Part shown: positions 16,724-24,817 of the stretch, piece by piece
Position numbering within the stretch: position 1 is the first letter of the stretch
Layout of the letters: each line of letters begins with the position of its first letter
The notes under the pieces: model-generated
Databases searched by the model: none
Told to the model about the DNA's origin: nothing
What the model saw: the letters and a program-made list of their open reading frames with translations, nothing else
Program-made: the position numbers and the translations under genes
DNA from: Longimicrobiaceae bacterium
GTDB lineage: Bacteria; Gemmatimonadota; Gemmatimonadetes; Longimicrobiales; Longimicrobiaceae
Assembly: GCA_036375715.1 (NCBI GenBank)
Contig: DASVBS010000064.1
Span: 18,471 to 82,470, forward strand
Length of the DNA: 64,000 nucleotides
Reading direction: 5' to 3'

Positions 16724-17584
16724 CTACTGGAGGAAAGTCTCGAGGAACCTCGCTCGCGACTGATGCCGCAGCCTCGCCAGCGCCCGCTCCTTGATCTGGC
16801 GCACGCGCTCGCGGGTGATGCCGAAGCGCTCGCCGATCTGCTCGAGCGTGAGCGGCTCGGTGTCGCCCAGGCCGAAGTAGAGCCGCAGGACCTTGGCTTC
16901 CCGCTCGCTGAGGGTGTTCAGGGCATCCTCGATGGAGCGCTGCAGCGCCTCGGTGTACAGCTCCTCGTCGGGGCCGGGGGAGAACTGGTCGGATACGTAG
17001 TCGAGGAGCTGCCCATCCTCGCCCGGAACCAGCGGCGCATCCAGCGACAGGTGCGTCTGCGCCATCGCCAGGGTGTGCTTGATCTCCTCCTCGGAGAGGT
17101 CGAGCTCCTCGGCAATCTCCTCCAGTGTCGGCTCGCGACCGAGCTCCTGGGTGAGCGAGGAGGAGCGCTTGCCGATCCGGTGCAGCGTTCCGGCCCGGCT
17201 CAGGGGCACCCGCACGATGCGCGACTGCTCCGCGAGGGCCTGCAGGATCGCCTGGCGGATCCACCACACCGCGTAGGAGATGAACTTGATCCCCTTGGTC
17301 TCGTCGAACTTCTGCGCGGCCCGCATCAACCCGATGTTCCCCTCGTTGATGAGGTCCGCCAGCGAGACACCCTGGTTCTGATACCGCTTCGCCACCGACA
17401 CGACGAAGCGGAGGTTGGAGCGGACCAGCCGTTCCAGCGCGCCGGCCTCGTTGCGCCTGATACGGCGAGCAAGGTCGGCTTCTTGTTCGCGATCGATGAG
17501 GGGATAGGCACTGATCTCTCGGAGGTACTGGTCCAGCGACTCGGACTCGACGGAAATCTTCCGCATGGAGGGGATGGCACTCAT
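16724..17584 (-). CDS. RNA polymerase sigma factor, short primary (RpoD/SigA) type
   Basis: 286 residues from ATG 17584. Region 1.2 (ESLDQYLREISAYPL) is at about 14-28 with no region 1.1 before it. Region 2 has the core-binding and -10 recognition segment LVRSNLRFVVSVAKRYQNQG to FISYAVWWIRQAI. Region 3 follows (EPTLEEIAEEL). Region 4 has the -35 helix-turn-helix LTLEQIGERFGITRERVRQI. The architecture resembles the single short primary sigma of Bacteroidetes and relatives; a group 2 sigma is the alternative. A strong promoter precedes it at 17727-17756. Confidence 0.9.
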   Translation of the reverse strand: MSAIPSMRKISVESESLDQYLREISAYPLIDREQEADLARRIRRNEAGALERLVRSNLRFVVSVAKRYQNQGVSLADLINEGNIGLMRAAQKFDETKGIKFISYAVWWIRQAILQALAEQSRIVRVPLSRAGTLHRIGKRSSSLTQELGREPTLEEIAEELDLSEEEIKHTLAMAQTHLSLDAPLVPGEDGQLLDYVSDQFSPGPDEELYTEALQRSIEDALNTLSEREAKVLRLYFGLGDTEPLTLEQIGERFGITRERVRQIKERALARLRHQSRARFLETFLQ

Positions 17585-17726
17585 GAAGACACCGTGCAGC
17601 CGTACGGAGAGGAGCGGGAGACTTTCACCGTCGGCGACTCCGCGGTTCGCCGATCGGCTCGCGCTTCCGCGGAGAGCGGAAGCTTGAGGATGGTACAATG
17701 GTCAGCGGTGCCGCTAACCCAAAGTG

Positions 17727-17756
17727 ATTATGGAAAGGCGTCACAGGCACCGTCAA
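17727..17756 (-). promoter_or_regulatory. Sigma70-type promoter of the sigma factor gene
   Basis: On the minus strand TTGACG (17756-17751), an 18-bp spacer and CATAAT (17732-17727). The leader to the ATG at 17584 is about 135 bases and contains a small AGCGG/CCGCT hairpin just downstream of the -10 box. Confidence 0.65.
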
Positions 17757-17772
17757 GCCCCCCTGGCGAGGG

Positions 17773-18609
17773 TCAATGGATCGGCTCCCCGATGCGGGCC
17801 CAGCGGATGTCCGTGAGCCACGACAACGGATGCAGAGGGTCACGCGCAAACGAGTAGTAGACGAACATCGGGCGGCCCCGGATCGACTCCGCGCTCAGGA
17901 ACCCCCAGTAGCGGGAATCCTCCGAGTGATCCCGGTTGTCCCCCAGGGCGAAGTACTTCCCCGGAGGGACCACGATCGGTCCCCAGTTGTCTCGCGTGGG
18001 CCGATAGTCCTTACGACGAACCTTGCCCTCGACGAGGTAGTCGGCCTGCCAGCGCATCCGCGCGTCCGCCGGGTCCGTGAAGGGATCGCGATGACGCACG
18101 TACGGCTCGATCAGCGGCTCCCCGTTCACGAACAGGACCTTGTCCCGCATCTCCAGCGTGTCTCCCGGCAGCCCCACGATTCGCTTGACGTAGTTCTTGG
18201 TCGGATCGTGAGGGGGCAGGAAAACCACCACGTCCTGCCGCTTCGGCTCGGTGTACCCTGGAATTCGCGTGCCGGTGATCGGGATCTCCGCCCCGTAGGC
18301 CGCCTTGTTGACCAGCAGGAAATCACCCACCAGAAGGGTGTTCTCCATGGAGCCAGTGGGGATCTTGAACGCCTCGACGATGAAGGTGCGGATGATGAGG
18401 AACAGCAGAATCGCGGTGCTGACCGCCTTTATGCCCTCCCACATCCAGCGCCCACGCGACATCGTTCCCCGGCTCTCCCGGGCGGTGCGCAACCGCTCGC
18501 GCTGGTAGAGTTCGGCGGGAATGCGGCGGGCAGGAACCTCATCAACTTCGCCACCCGACTCCGGATCGTACTGGGGCCCCTCGGAGGAGAGACGGTCGTC
18601 ACGGCTCAT
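17773..18609 (-). CDS. lepB: Signal peptidase I
   Basis: 278 residues from ATG 18609; the frame extends further upstream but with no similarity. An N-terminal cytoplasmic part of about 58 residues is followed by one membrane helix (about 62-78). The nucleophile Ser87 is in IPTGSMENTLLVGD and the general base Lys142 in KNYVKRIVGLPGD; the late motif GDNRDHSEDSRYWG is intact. It removes signal peptides from exported proteins. It lies just upstream of the sigma factor promoter on the same strand. Confidence 0.97.
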   Translation of the reverse strand: MSRDDRLSSEGPQYDPESGGEVDEVPARRIPAELYQRERLRTARESRGTMSRGRWMWEGIKAVSTAILLFLIIRTFIVEAFKIPTGSMENTLLVGDFLLVNKAAYGAEIPITGTRIPGYTEPKRQDVVVFLPPHDPTKNYVKRIVGLPGDTLEMRDKVLFVNGEPLIEPYVRHRDPFTDPADARMRWQADYLVEGKVRRKDYRPTRDNWGPIVVPPGKYFALGDNRDHSEDSRYWGFLSAESIRGRPMFVYYSFARDPLHPLSWLTDIRWARIGEPIH

Positions 18610-18820
18610 ACAGACCTTCGATTCAAGAAGCAGGCCGAAACGGGCAGGAGGGTGCCGCGGGCACACCCAACGTGCTTACCCGCCGTCCACAACGAGCGTT
18701 CCGACCCGCGACTGCGGGGCCTCGACTTCGGGCCGCGGGTGCGGAGAATCGGCTCGGGGGGGTGGCGTCGCCTCCCTTCGCCCTAGCGAAGACCACGCCA
18801 TACGGCGCGGGCAAGGCCGA

Positions 18821-20356
18821 TCAGTACGGGGAGGAGGCGTAGTTGTCGATTTGCGCCCGCTGCAGCTTCCCGGAGAAATCGACGTAGCAGACCTTGGTCT
18901 CCGAGTAGAATTCGTAGACCTCCCACCCGCCTTCGCGGTGGCCGTTGCCGGTCTCCTTCACGCCACCAAAGGGAAGATGGGCCTCCGCCCCGATCGTGGG
19001 CGCGTTCACGTAGGTGATCCCGTTGTCGAGCTCCTCCAGCGCCCGGAAAGCGGAGCGCACGTCCCGTGTGTAGATCGAGCTCGACAATCCGTAGCGAACT
19101 TCGTTGTTCACCCGGATGGCCTCGTCCAGGTCACGCACGCGGATCACCGACAGCACGGGCCCGAAGATCTCTTCCGTGGCCAGCCTCGATCCGGGGCGCA
19201 CATCCACGAAGATCGTGGGCTGGAAGAACCAACCATCATCCAGCCCGTCGCCGCTCGCCCGCTCACCACCCATCACCAATTCGGCCTCCTCCCGACCGAT
19301 CTCCACGTAGCGTTCGACCTTCCGCAGCGCCTCTTCGTGGATCAGCGGGCCCACCTCCACTTCCGGCAGGAGACCGTCTCCCAACCGCAGCGTCCGGGCA
19401 CGGTCGATGAGCCGCTCCAGGAACGAATCGTGGATCTCGTCCTGCAGGATCAGCCGCGACGTCGCCGTGCAGCGTTGCCCCGTGGTGCCGAAGGCTCCCC
19501 AGAGCACGCCGTCCAGGGCGAGATCCATGTCGGCGTCCGCCAGGACGATCTGCGCGTTCTTGCCGCCCATCTCGAGCGAGAGGCGTTTGTGCATCTCTCC
19601 GCAGACCCGTCCGATCGCTCGACCGGTCTCGGTCGAGCCGGTGAACGAGATCACCGGGATTCCGGGGTGGCTCACGATCGCGGCGCCGACCTCCTCGCCG
19701 AACCCGTGCACCAGGTTGACCACGCCCGGCGGGATGCCCGCCTCCTCCAGGATCTGCACGAGCAGGGTGCAGGTGTGGGGCACGTCCTCGGCGGGCTTCA
19801 GAATGACGGCGTTCCCGCAGAGGAGCGCCGGGAACATCTTCCAGGTGGGGATGGCGAGGGGAAAGTTGAAGGGGGTGATGAGCCCCGCGACCCCGATCGG
19901 CCGCCGATAACTCAGTGCCCACTTGTCACGTAGCTCCGACGGCACGGTACGCCCGAAGAGACGGCGCCCCTCCGTGCTCGCATAGTATGCTGTGTCGATC
20001 CCCTCCTGCACGTCGCCGCGCGTCTCCAGGAGCACCTTACCCATCTCCCGGGTGGCGGCGCGAGCGATCTCCTCCTTGCGCTCCACCAGCAGGTCCCCGA
20101 CCCGCTTGAGCACCGCGCCCCGCTCCGGCGCCGGGGTGCGGCTCCACCTCTCGAAGCCCTCCCGCGCCGCCTCCACCGCCCGCTCCACATCCTCCGCCCC
20201 CGAGCGAGGCCAGAGTCCAATCACCTCGCTCCAGCGCGCCGGGTTGCGGTTCTCGAAGTACTCACCCGTGGCGGGCTCGACCCAGGAGCCGGCGATGAAA
20301 TTTTTGAAGGTCGGTGGAGAATTGGTCGGGGCGGTCGGTTGCGCTTGGAGCATCAT
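18821..20356 (-). CDS. NAD(P)-dependent aldehyde dehydrogenase
   Basis: 511 residues, usual for the ALDH superfamily. The active-site Cys296 is in TTGQRCTATS and the general base Glu262 in LSLEMGGKNAQ; the cofactor loop FTGSTETGRAIG (238-249) and the N-terminal fold (ITPFNFPLAIPTWKMFPAL) are intact. The sequence type resembles alpha-ketoglutaric-semialdehyde or aminoadipic-semialdehyde enzymes more than betaine-aldehyde enzymes, but I cannot fix the substrate. It is flanked by non-coding gaps of 211 and 152 bases, so it is probably a single-gene unit. Confidence 0.93.
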   Translation of the reverse strand: MMLQAQPTAPTNSPPTFKNFIAGSWVEPATGEYFENRNPARWSEVIGLWPRSGAEDVERAVEAAREGFERWSRTPAPERGAVLKRVGDLLVERKEEIARAATREMGKVLLETRGDVQEGIDTAYYASTEGRRLFGRTVPSELRDKWALSYRRPIGVAGLITPFNFPLAIPTWKMFPALLCGNAVILKPAEDVPHTCTLLVQILEEAGIPPGVVNLVHGFGEEVGAAIVSHPGIPVISFTGSTETGRAIGRVCGEMHKRLSLEMGGKNAQIVLADADMDLALDGVLWGAFGTTGQRCTATSRLILQDEIHDSFLERLIDRARTLRLGDGLLPEVEVGPLIHEEALRKVERYVEIGREEAELVMGGERASGDGLDDGWFFQPTIFVDVRPGSRLATEEIFGPVLSVIRVRDLDEAIRVNNEVRYGLSSSIYTRDVRSAFRALEELDNGITYVNAPTIGAEAHLPFGGVKETGNGHREGGWEVYEFYSETKVCYVDFSGKLQRAQIDNYASSPY

Positions 20357-20378
20357 GCAGAATACGGACGAAGAGTAG

Positions 20379-20505
20379 TGAGGAAGCTAGAAGCTAGAAG
20401 GCTTAGAGCGCCGGGCTGTCGCGGCATAGCTGGGGATCCTTCCGAAAGTCGGAGAGCAGGAAGCCGAGAATTCTAGCTTCTCGCTCCTAGCTTCTAACTT
20501 CTCCC
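20379..20505. repeat. Inverted heptamer-array element C
   Basis: The left arm carries GCTAGAA twice in phase (20386-20399), preceded by the degenerate TGAGGAA. The right arm is five in-phase 7-mers at 20471-20505 (TTCTAGC, TTCTCGC, TCCTAGC, TTCTAAC, TTCTCCC), the reverse complement of the left unit. The 71-base spacer holds GGATCC, and the octamer AAGGATCC is shared in the opposite orientation with element B. It occupies most of the gap between the NtrC-type gene and the aldehyde dehydrogenase gene. Confidence 0.8.
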
Positions 20506-20508
20506 GTC

Positions 20509-21870
20509 TCACTCCTCCCTCACCAGCTCGTACTTCTCGATCTTCTTGTAGAGGTTCGAGCGAGGCATGTCGAGGATGCGCGCGGTCTCGGAGACGTTCC
20601 AGTCGTTCTCCCGCAGCCGATGCAGGATGAAGGCCTTCTCCGCCGCTTCCTTGAACTCACCGAAAGTGGTACAGGAGAGGAGGTCGGCGGACAGCCCGGA
20701 GTTCGACGAGCGCCCTCCCACGTAGAGATCCACCTCCCGCTCGGTCACGGTGGGGCCGGCGGTCAGGATCAGCAGGCGCTCCACGCTGTTGCGCAGCTCG
20801 CGCACGTTGCCCGACCATTCCATCTGCTGGAGCCGGGCAATCGCCTCGGGCGTGAACTGCTTCTGGCCCACCGCGGCCTCGCGCACGGCGAGCTCGGCGA
20901 AGTGCTGCACCAGCATGGGGATGTCTTCGCGACGCTCGCGCAGCGGCGGAACGTGCAGGGGGATCACGTTGAGGCGGTGGAAGAGATCCTCCCGGAAGCG
21001 CCCCTCCTTGATCTCGTTCGCCAGATCCTTGTTGGTGGCGGCCAGGACGCGCACGTCCACCTTCACCGGTCTCGCCCCACCCACCCGGGTGATCACTCCC
21101 TCCTGGAGCGCCCGCAAGACCTTCGCCTGCGCGGCGAGGCTCATGTCGCCCACCTCATCCAGGAAGAGCGTCCCACCGTCGGCGAGCTCGAACTTGCCGG
21201 TTCGATCCTCGTGGGCACCGGTGAAGGAGCCCTTCACGTGCCCGAACAGCTCCGACTCGATCAGTTCGGTGGGGATGGCGGCGCAGTTCACCTCCACGAA
21301 GGGCTTCGCGGCGCGGGAGGAAAGCCGATGGATTGCCCGGGCGACCAGTTCCTTGCCGGTACCGTTCTCCCCCGTGATCAGCACGCGAGCATCGGTGGGA
21401 GCCACCCGCTCTACTCGCTCCAGTACCTGCCGGATAGCGAAGCTCTTCCCCACGATCTCGTAGCGGCTCTCCACCTCGCCGCGCAGACGAGCGTTCTCCT
21501 CGAGCAGACCCCGTTGCTGCAGGGCATTACGCAGGAGAACCAGGATCCTGTCGGTGTCCAGCGGCTTCTCGAGGAAGTCGTAGGCGCCTCTGCGGGTGGC
21601 CTCCACCGCGGTCTCGATCGTCCCGTGACCGCTGATCATCACCACCAGCGCACCAGGATCGAGCTCTCGCAGCCGGGTGAGCGTCTCCAACCCGTCCATC
21701 CGCGCCATCTTCACGTCCAGAAAGGTGAGATGAGGACGGAATTCCGGGTACGCAGCGAGGCATTCGGCGGCGCCAGCGGCCGAACGCACCTCGTGCCCTT
21801 CGTACTCCAGCAACTGGCTGAGAACGCGACGGATTCCCTCTTCGTCGTCGACGACCAGAATTCGAGCCAT
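20509..21870 (-). CDS. Sigma-54-dependent response regulator (NtrC family)
   Basis: 453 residues. The receiver domain (1-120) has DDE at 8-10, phospho-acceptor Asp52 and Lys102. The AAA+ domain has Walker A GENGTGKE (167-174), the sigma-54 contact loop GSFTGA (214-219, a Ser variant of GAFTGA) and Walker B TLFLDE (234-239). The C-terminal Fis-type helix-turn-helix ends with ETARILDMPRSNLYKKIEKY. It should activate sigma-54 promoters on phosphorylation. No kinase is next to it; the NtrY-like kinase at 32100-36344 is a possible partner. A small membrane-anchored protein gene lies six bases upstream. Confidence 0.95.
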   Translation of the reverse strand: MARILVVDDEEGIRRVLSQLLEYEGHEVRSAAGAAECLAAYPEFRPHLTFLDVKMARMDGLETLTRLRELDPGALVVMISGHGTIETAVEATRRGAYDFLEKPLDTDRILVLLRNALQQRGLLEENARLRGEVESRYEIVGKSFAIRQVLERVERVAPTDARVLITGENGTGKELVARAIHRLSSRAAKPFVEVNCAAIPTELIESELFGHVKGSFTGAHEDRTGKFELADGGTLFLDEVGDMSLAAQAKVLRALQEGVITRVGGARPVKVDVRVLAATNKDLANEIKEGRFREDLFHRLNVIPLHVPPLRERREDIPMLVQHFAELAVREAAVGQKQFTPEAIARLQQMEWSGNVRELRNSVERLLILTAGPTVTEREVDLYVGGRSSNSGLSADLLSCTTFGEFKEAAEKAFILHRLRENDWNVSETARILDMPRSNLYKKIEKYELVREE

Positions 21871-21876
21871 TCCGCG

Positions 21877-22473
21877 TCAGGGTACCAGAATCAGATAACC
21901 TTCTTCGACCCGCACCTCGGACACTCCTTCGGGCAGCGTGAGCGCCATCTCGTCGGGTGCGAGACCCGGCTCGTCGCTGCGCCCCAGCCGCTCGAGCATG
22001 GGTGCGTAGTATCGCTCCGGGATCGGGATTCCCGCGAACTCCACCTGCTCCACGGCGAGCGCCACCCGGCCGTCGTCCAGCATGCGAAGGCTTCCCTCCA
22101 GCTCCACCCGACCGCTGTCCGGTAGTAGGCCACGGACCCGATCCAGGTCGGGATGCGAGGGGATACGCTCCGTCGGGATGGTCGCGGCGACCACCAGGGT
22201 GTCGCCGCTCATGCGGACATCGGGATCACGGATCACCGTCGGCGTCCATTCCGAGCCGCGGTAGCGCAACAGGCTGCTCACCTCGACGGAGTTGAGGCGG
22301 ATCTCTTCGCCTTCGGAGCGGAGGCGTTCCAGCTTCTCAGCCGCCTGCTCGGCCGCCTCGGGGGAAACCTCGACGGGCTCGGAGTCGCCCAGGAACGGGA
22401 GGGAGTCGCGGTACAACCACGCCGCCCCGCCCACGAGCAGGAGCAGCACCAGCAGTGCGCCGACAAATCTCAT
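21877..22473 (-). CDS. Membrane-anchored protein of unknown function
   Basis: 198 residues. An N-terminal hydrophobic segment (4-22) with no cleavage site suggests a signal anchor, followed by a short helical stretch (40-57) and a mostly beta-strand domain of repeated short strands (DTLVVAATIPTERIP, GRVELEGSLRMLDDGRVALA). The residue pattern suggests a substrate- or lipid-binding beta fold, but I do not recognise a family. It is six bases from the NtrC-type gene and 13 from the aminotransferase, all on one strand, so it is probably in their operon. Confidence 0.8.
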   Translation of the reverse strand: MRFVGALLVLLLLVGGAAWLYRDSLPFLGDSEPVEVSPEAAEQAAEKLERLRSEGEEIRLNSVEVSSLLRYRGSEWTPTVIRDPDVRMSGDTLVVAATIPTERIPSHPDLDRVRGLLPDSGRVELEGSLRMLDDGRVALAVEQVEFAGIPIPERYYAPMLERLGRSDEPGLAPDEMALTLPEGVSEVRVEEGYLILVP

Positions 22474-22486
22474 ATCGACTGTGCCG

Positions 22487-23644
22487 TTACAGGGGTTCGT
22501 GCAGTCGGGCTACGGCGGCGATCGCCCGCTCCACATCCTCTTGGGTGCTCGCCCACCCCAGGGAGAAGCGAACGGCACCCTCTTCCAGCGTGCCGAGCAC
22601 CCGGTGCGCTTCGGGAGCGCAGTGCAATCCGGCACGACACTGGACCCCGTGCTCCCGCTCCAGGCGAGCGGCGAGGTCCGCGGCGGCCATCCGCTCGGAG
22701 GTGAAGGTCACGATGCCCACGCCCTCGGGATCCAGCGGCGATCGTACCCTGATCCCCGGAATTCGTGCGAGTCCGGCGTGGAGCCGTTGCTTCAGCGCCT
22801 GCTCCGACCGGTGGAGCGCCTCGATCCCTCGCCGCGAGAGCCACTCTACCCCCGCGAGCAGCCCGGCGATCCCCGGACCGTTGCCGCTCCCAGCTTCCAG
22901 GTGGTCGGGGTACGCCTCGGGCATCTCCTCCAGGAGCGAGTCCCCCCCGGTGCCTCCTCGCAGCAAGGGTCGAACGTCGATCCCTTCGCGGACCCAGAGC
23001 CCCCCGATCCCCTGCGGGCCGAGCAGGCCCTTGTGGCCGGTGAAGGCGAGTAGATCCACGCCCTCCCGCTCCACGTTCACCGGGAGGTGTCCCGCGCTCT
23101 GCGCCGCGTCGAGCACGACCACGGCGCCCACCTCGTGCGCCAGGTCCGCCAGCGCGCGAACCGGCAGCCGCTGGCCGAGCACGTTCGAGACGTGCGGAAG
23201 CGCCACCACGCGGGCGGGACGCGATCCGGCAATCAGGGCGCGGGCCTCGTCGAGATCGATCCGCCCATCCTCGTAACCGGCGAGCACCACCACCTCGACC
23301 CCGAATCGCGCGAGCGCTACAGCGGGCCGACGCACCGAGTTGTGGTCGTAGTGGGTGCGCACCAGGCGGTCGCCCGGAGAGAGGAGCCCGTGCAGGGCGG
23401 TGTTCAGGGCGTGGGTGGCGTTGAACTGGAAGGCGATCCGCCCGGGGTCGCCGGAAATGCCGAACAGCTCGGCGAGCGCCATGCGACAGCGCAGGGCGAT
23501 GCGACCCGCCTCCACGGCGCGCGCGTGCCCTGAGCGTCCCGGAGTGGCCCCGACGTCGTGGAGGTAGCGCGTGACCGCCTCCACCACCTCGACGGGGCGG
23601 ACGGCCGCGGTAGCCGCGAAGTCGAGGTAGACAGGCTCGCTCAT
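22487..23644 (-). CDS. Class V aminotransferase / cysteine desulfurase-like PLP enzyme
   Basis: 385 residues. The start MSEPVYLDFAATAAV and the PLP lysine in FTGHKGLLGPQG are typical of the NifS/SufS superfamily. A late cysteine in RAGLHCAPEAHR sits where SufS-like enzymes carry the catalytic Cys. No SUF genes are adjacent, so the sulfur acceptor is unknown; selenocysteine lyase or another class V role cannot be excluded. A second, IscS-like paralogue is at 46276-47427. Confidence 0.88.
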   Translation of the reverse strand: MSEPVYLDFAATAAVRPVEVVEAVTRYLHDVGATPGRSGHARAVEAGRIALRCRMALAELFGISGDPGRIAFQFNATHALNTALHGLLSPGDRLVRTHYDHNSVRRPAVALARFGVEVVVLAGYEDGRIDLDEARALIAGSRPARVVALPHVSNVLGQRLPVRALADLAHEVGAVVVLDAAQSAGHLPVNVEREGVDLLAFTGHKGLLGPQGIGGLWVREGIDVRPLLRGGTGGDSLLEEMPEAYPDHLEAGSGNGPGIAGLLAGVEWLSRRGIEALHRSEQALKQRLHAGLARIPGIRVRSPLDPEGVGIVTFTSERMAAADLAARLEREHGVQCRAGLHCAPEAHRVLGTLEEGAVRFSLGWASTQEDVERAIAAVARLHEPL

Positions 23645-23743
23645 GCGACGAAACCGCGCTCGGCCTGCAACCGCATCATCCTGCTCCTATCAGAATTGGG
23701 AGCAGCAAGATACGGCCGCCGGGCAGCGGATCGCCAGCGCGCT

Positions 23744-24406
23744 TCAGGTTTCGAGCGGAGCAGCGCGGGGAGCGCTCCCACCCCGCTCCTCGGTCTCACC
23801 GCACACGGCGACCGAGCGCCGCAGCGCGCGAGCCTCGAGCTCGAAGAACAGCACACCGAGCGCAAGAGGCAGGGAGAGCACGATGGCGAGGTCGGCGACG
23901 TTGCCGGGGGGGAGCCAGAGATCACCCCAGCGGAAGGAGAGAAAATCCGTCACCCGCCAGTGGAGCACCCGCTCTCCCAGGTTGCCCATCATTCCCCCGG
24001 CCACCATCCCCAGGAAGAGCCACGCCCACTTGCGGCGATGTGGCAACAATCGATGCCCTCGCGCAAGCACGCCGATGAGGAGGATGGCCGCGATGCTGGC
24101 GTAGATCGACAGCATCACCTTGCGGGCCCCCAGCGGAAGATCGCCGTGCAGACCGAGGATCAGCGCGGGGTTCTGAACGTGCCAGAGGGCCACCCGGTCG
24201 GACACGACGCGCAGCTGATCCAGGGGGACAGTCTCGGCCACCACCCACTTCATCGCCCAGTCGAGCAACGCGATCGGAAATGCGATCGCCATCACCCGCG
24301 CCCAACCCAGGTTCGGCTCGTAGTCGGTGCGGCGACGGCCGCCCCGACGCCTCCAGCGCCGCTCCCCGGTGACCGCCGCGACGAATTGTCTCACCAATCG
24401 AATCAT
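23744..24406 (-). CDS. Divergent signal peptidase II (LspA-like)
   Basis: 220 residues with four hydrophobic segments. Landmarks of lipoprotein signal peptidase are recognisable: LLDWAMKWV (the N-terminal Asp/Lys), GGMMGNLGERV, RVTDFLSF and GNVADLAIV. Both Asp of the catalytic dyad (VTDF and NVAD) are kept. However, the usual Asp of GNxxDR is Glu, the NTGAAF loop is NPALILG, and there are basic N- and C-terminal extensions. It may be the functional LspA of this organism or a paralogue; several lipoproteins in the window need such an enzyme. It is in the same orientation as the aminotransferase, 99 bases upstream of it. Confidence 0.75.
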   Translation of the reverse strand: MIRLVRQFVAAVTGERRWRRRGGRRRTDYEPNLGWARVMAIAFPIALLDWAMKWVVAETVPLDQLRVVSDRVALWHVQNPALILGLHGDLPLGARKVMLSIYASIAAILLIGVLARGHRLLPHRRKWAWLFLGMVAGGMMGNLGERVLHWRVTDFLSFRWGDLWLPPGNVADLAIVLSLPLALGVLFFELEARALRRSVAVCGETEERGGSAPRAAPLET

Positions 24407-24817
24407 GCGACCTCGTTCGGAACAGGCGCCCCCACCCCTGCGGGACTCCTGGTGTCGAGCGCAGCCTCAAGATGCGCGCCGGAGCCCGCGGACGCACCAC
24501 CTCCGACCGCGGGAAGCATACCCCTCCTGTCGGATCCGTGCCACGGCATCGACGCCACAGAACGGCCCCCGCGCGTAGGCAAAGCGGCACAAGCGCGGAG
24601 ATAGTTCGCAAACTTCCGTTCAGAGGGCGCTGAGGTGGGAGGGTATGCGACCTGCTTGAGCAGCGCGCTGGCTCAGCCGCCGCGGGTCGGCCGCGGGGCG
24701 AGCAGCTGCTACCTACCTCGCAGTACCCATTCGGCTCCAGGTCCACACGGCTCCAGGCCCTTCGACCGACTCGGCTCGAGTCGACGATTCCCTACCCCGA
24801 TCGCTCCGAGGACTGCT
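24407..24817. other. 411-base divergent non-coding region
   Basis: This lies between the LspA-like gene and the TPR/CsgG-like lipoprotein gene. I see no RNA gene and no convincing coding frame. It contains a direct repeat CGGCTCCAGG (24732-24741 and 24748-24757) and a small palindrome GACTCG/CGAGTC near 24769-24783, both close to the plus-strand gene and possibly regulatory. No clear -35/-10 pair was found. Confidence 0.4.

Noticed and set aside
24635..24817. N-terminal extension of the TPR lipoprotein to an upstream start
   Set aside because: It would bury the lipoprotein signal behind 61 residues; TTG 24818 has a ribosome binding site and leaves a normal signal peptide.
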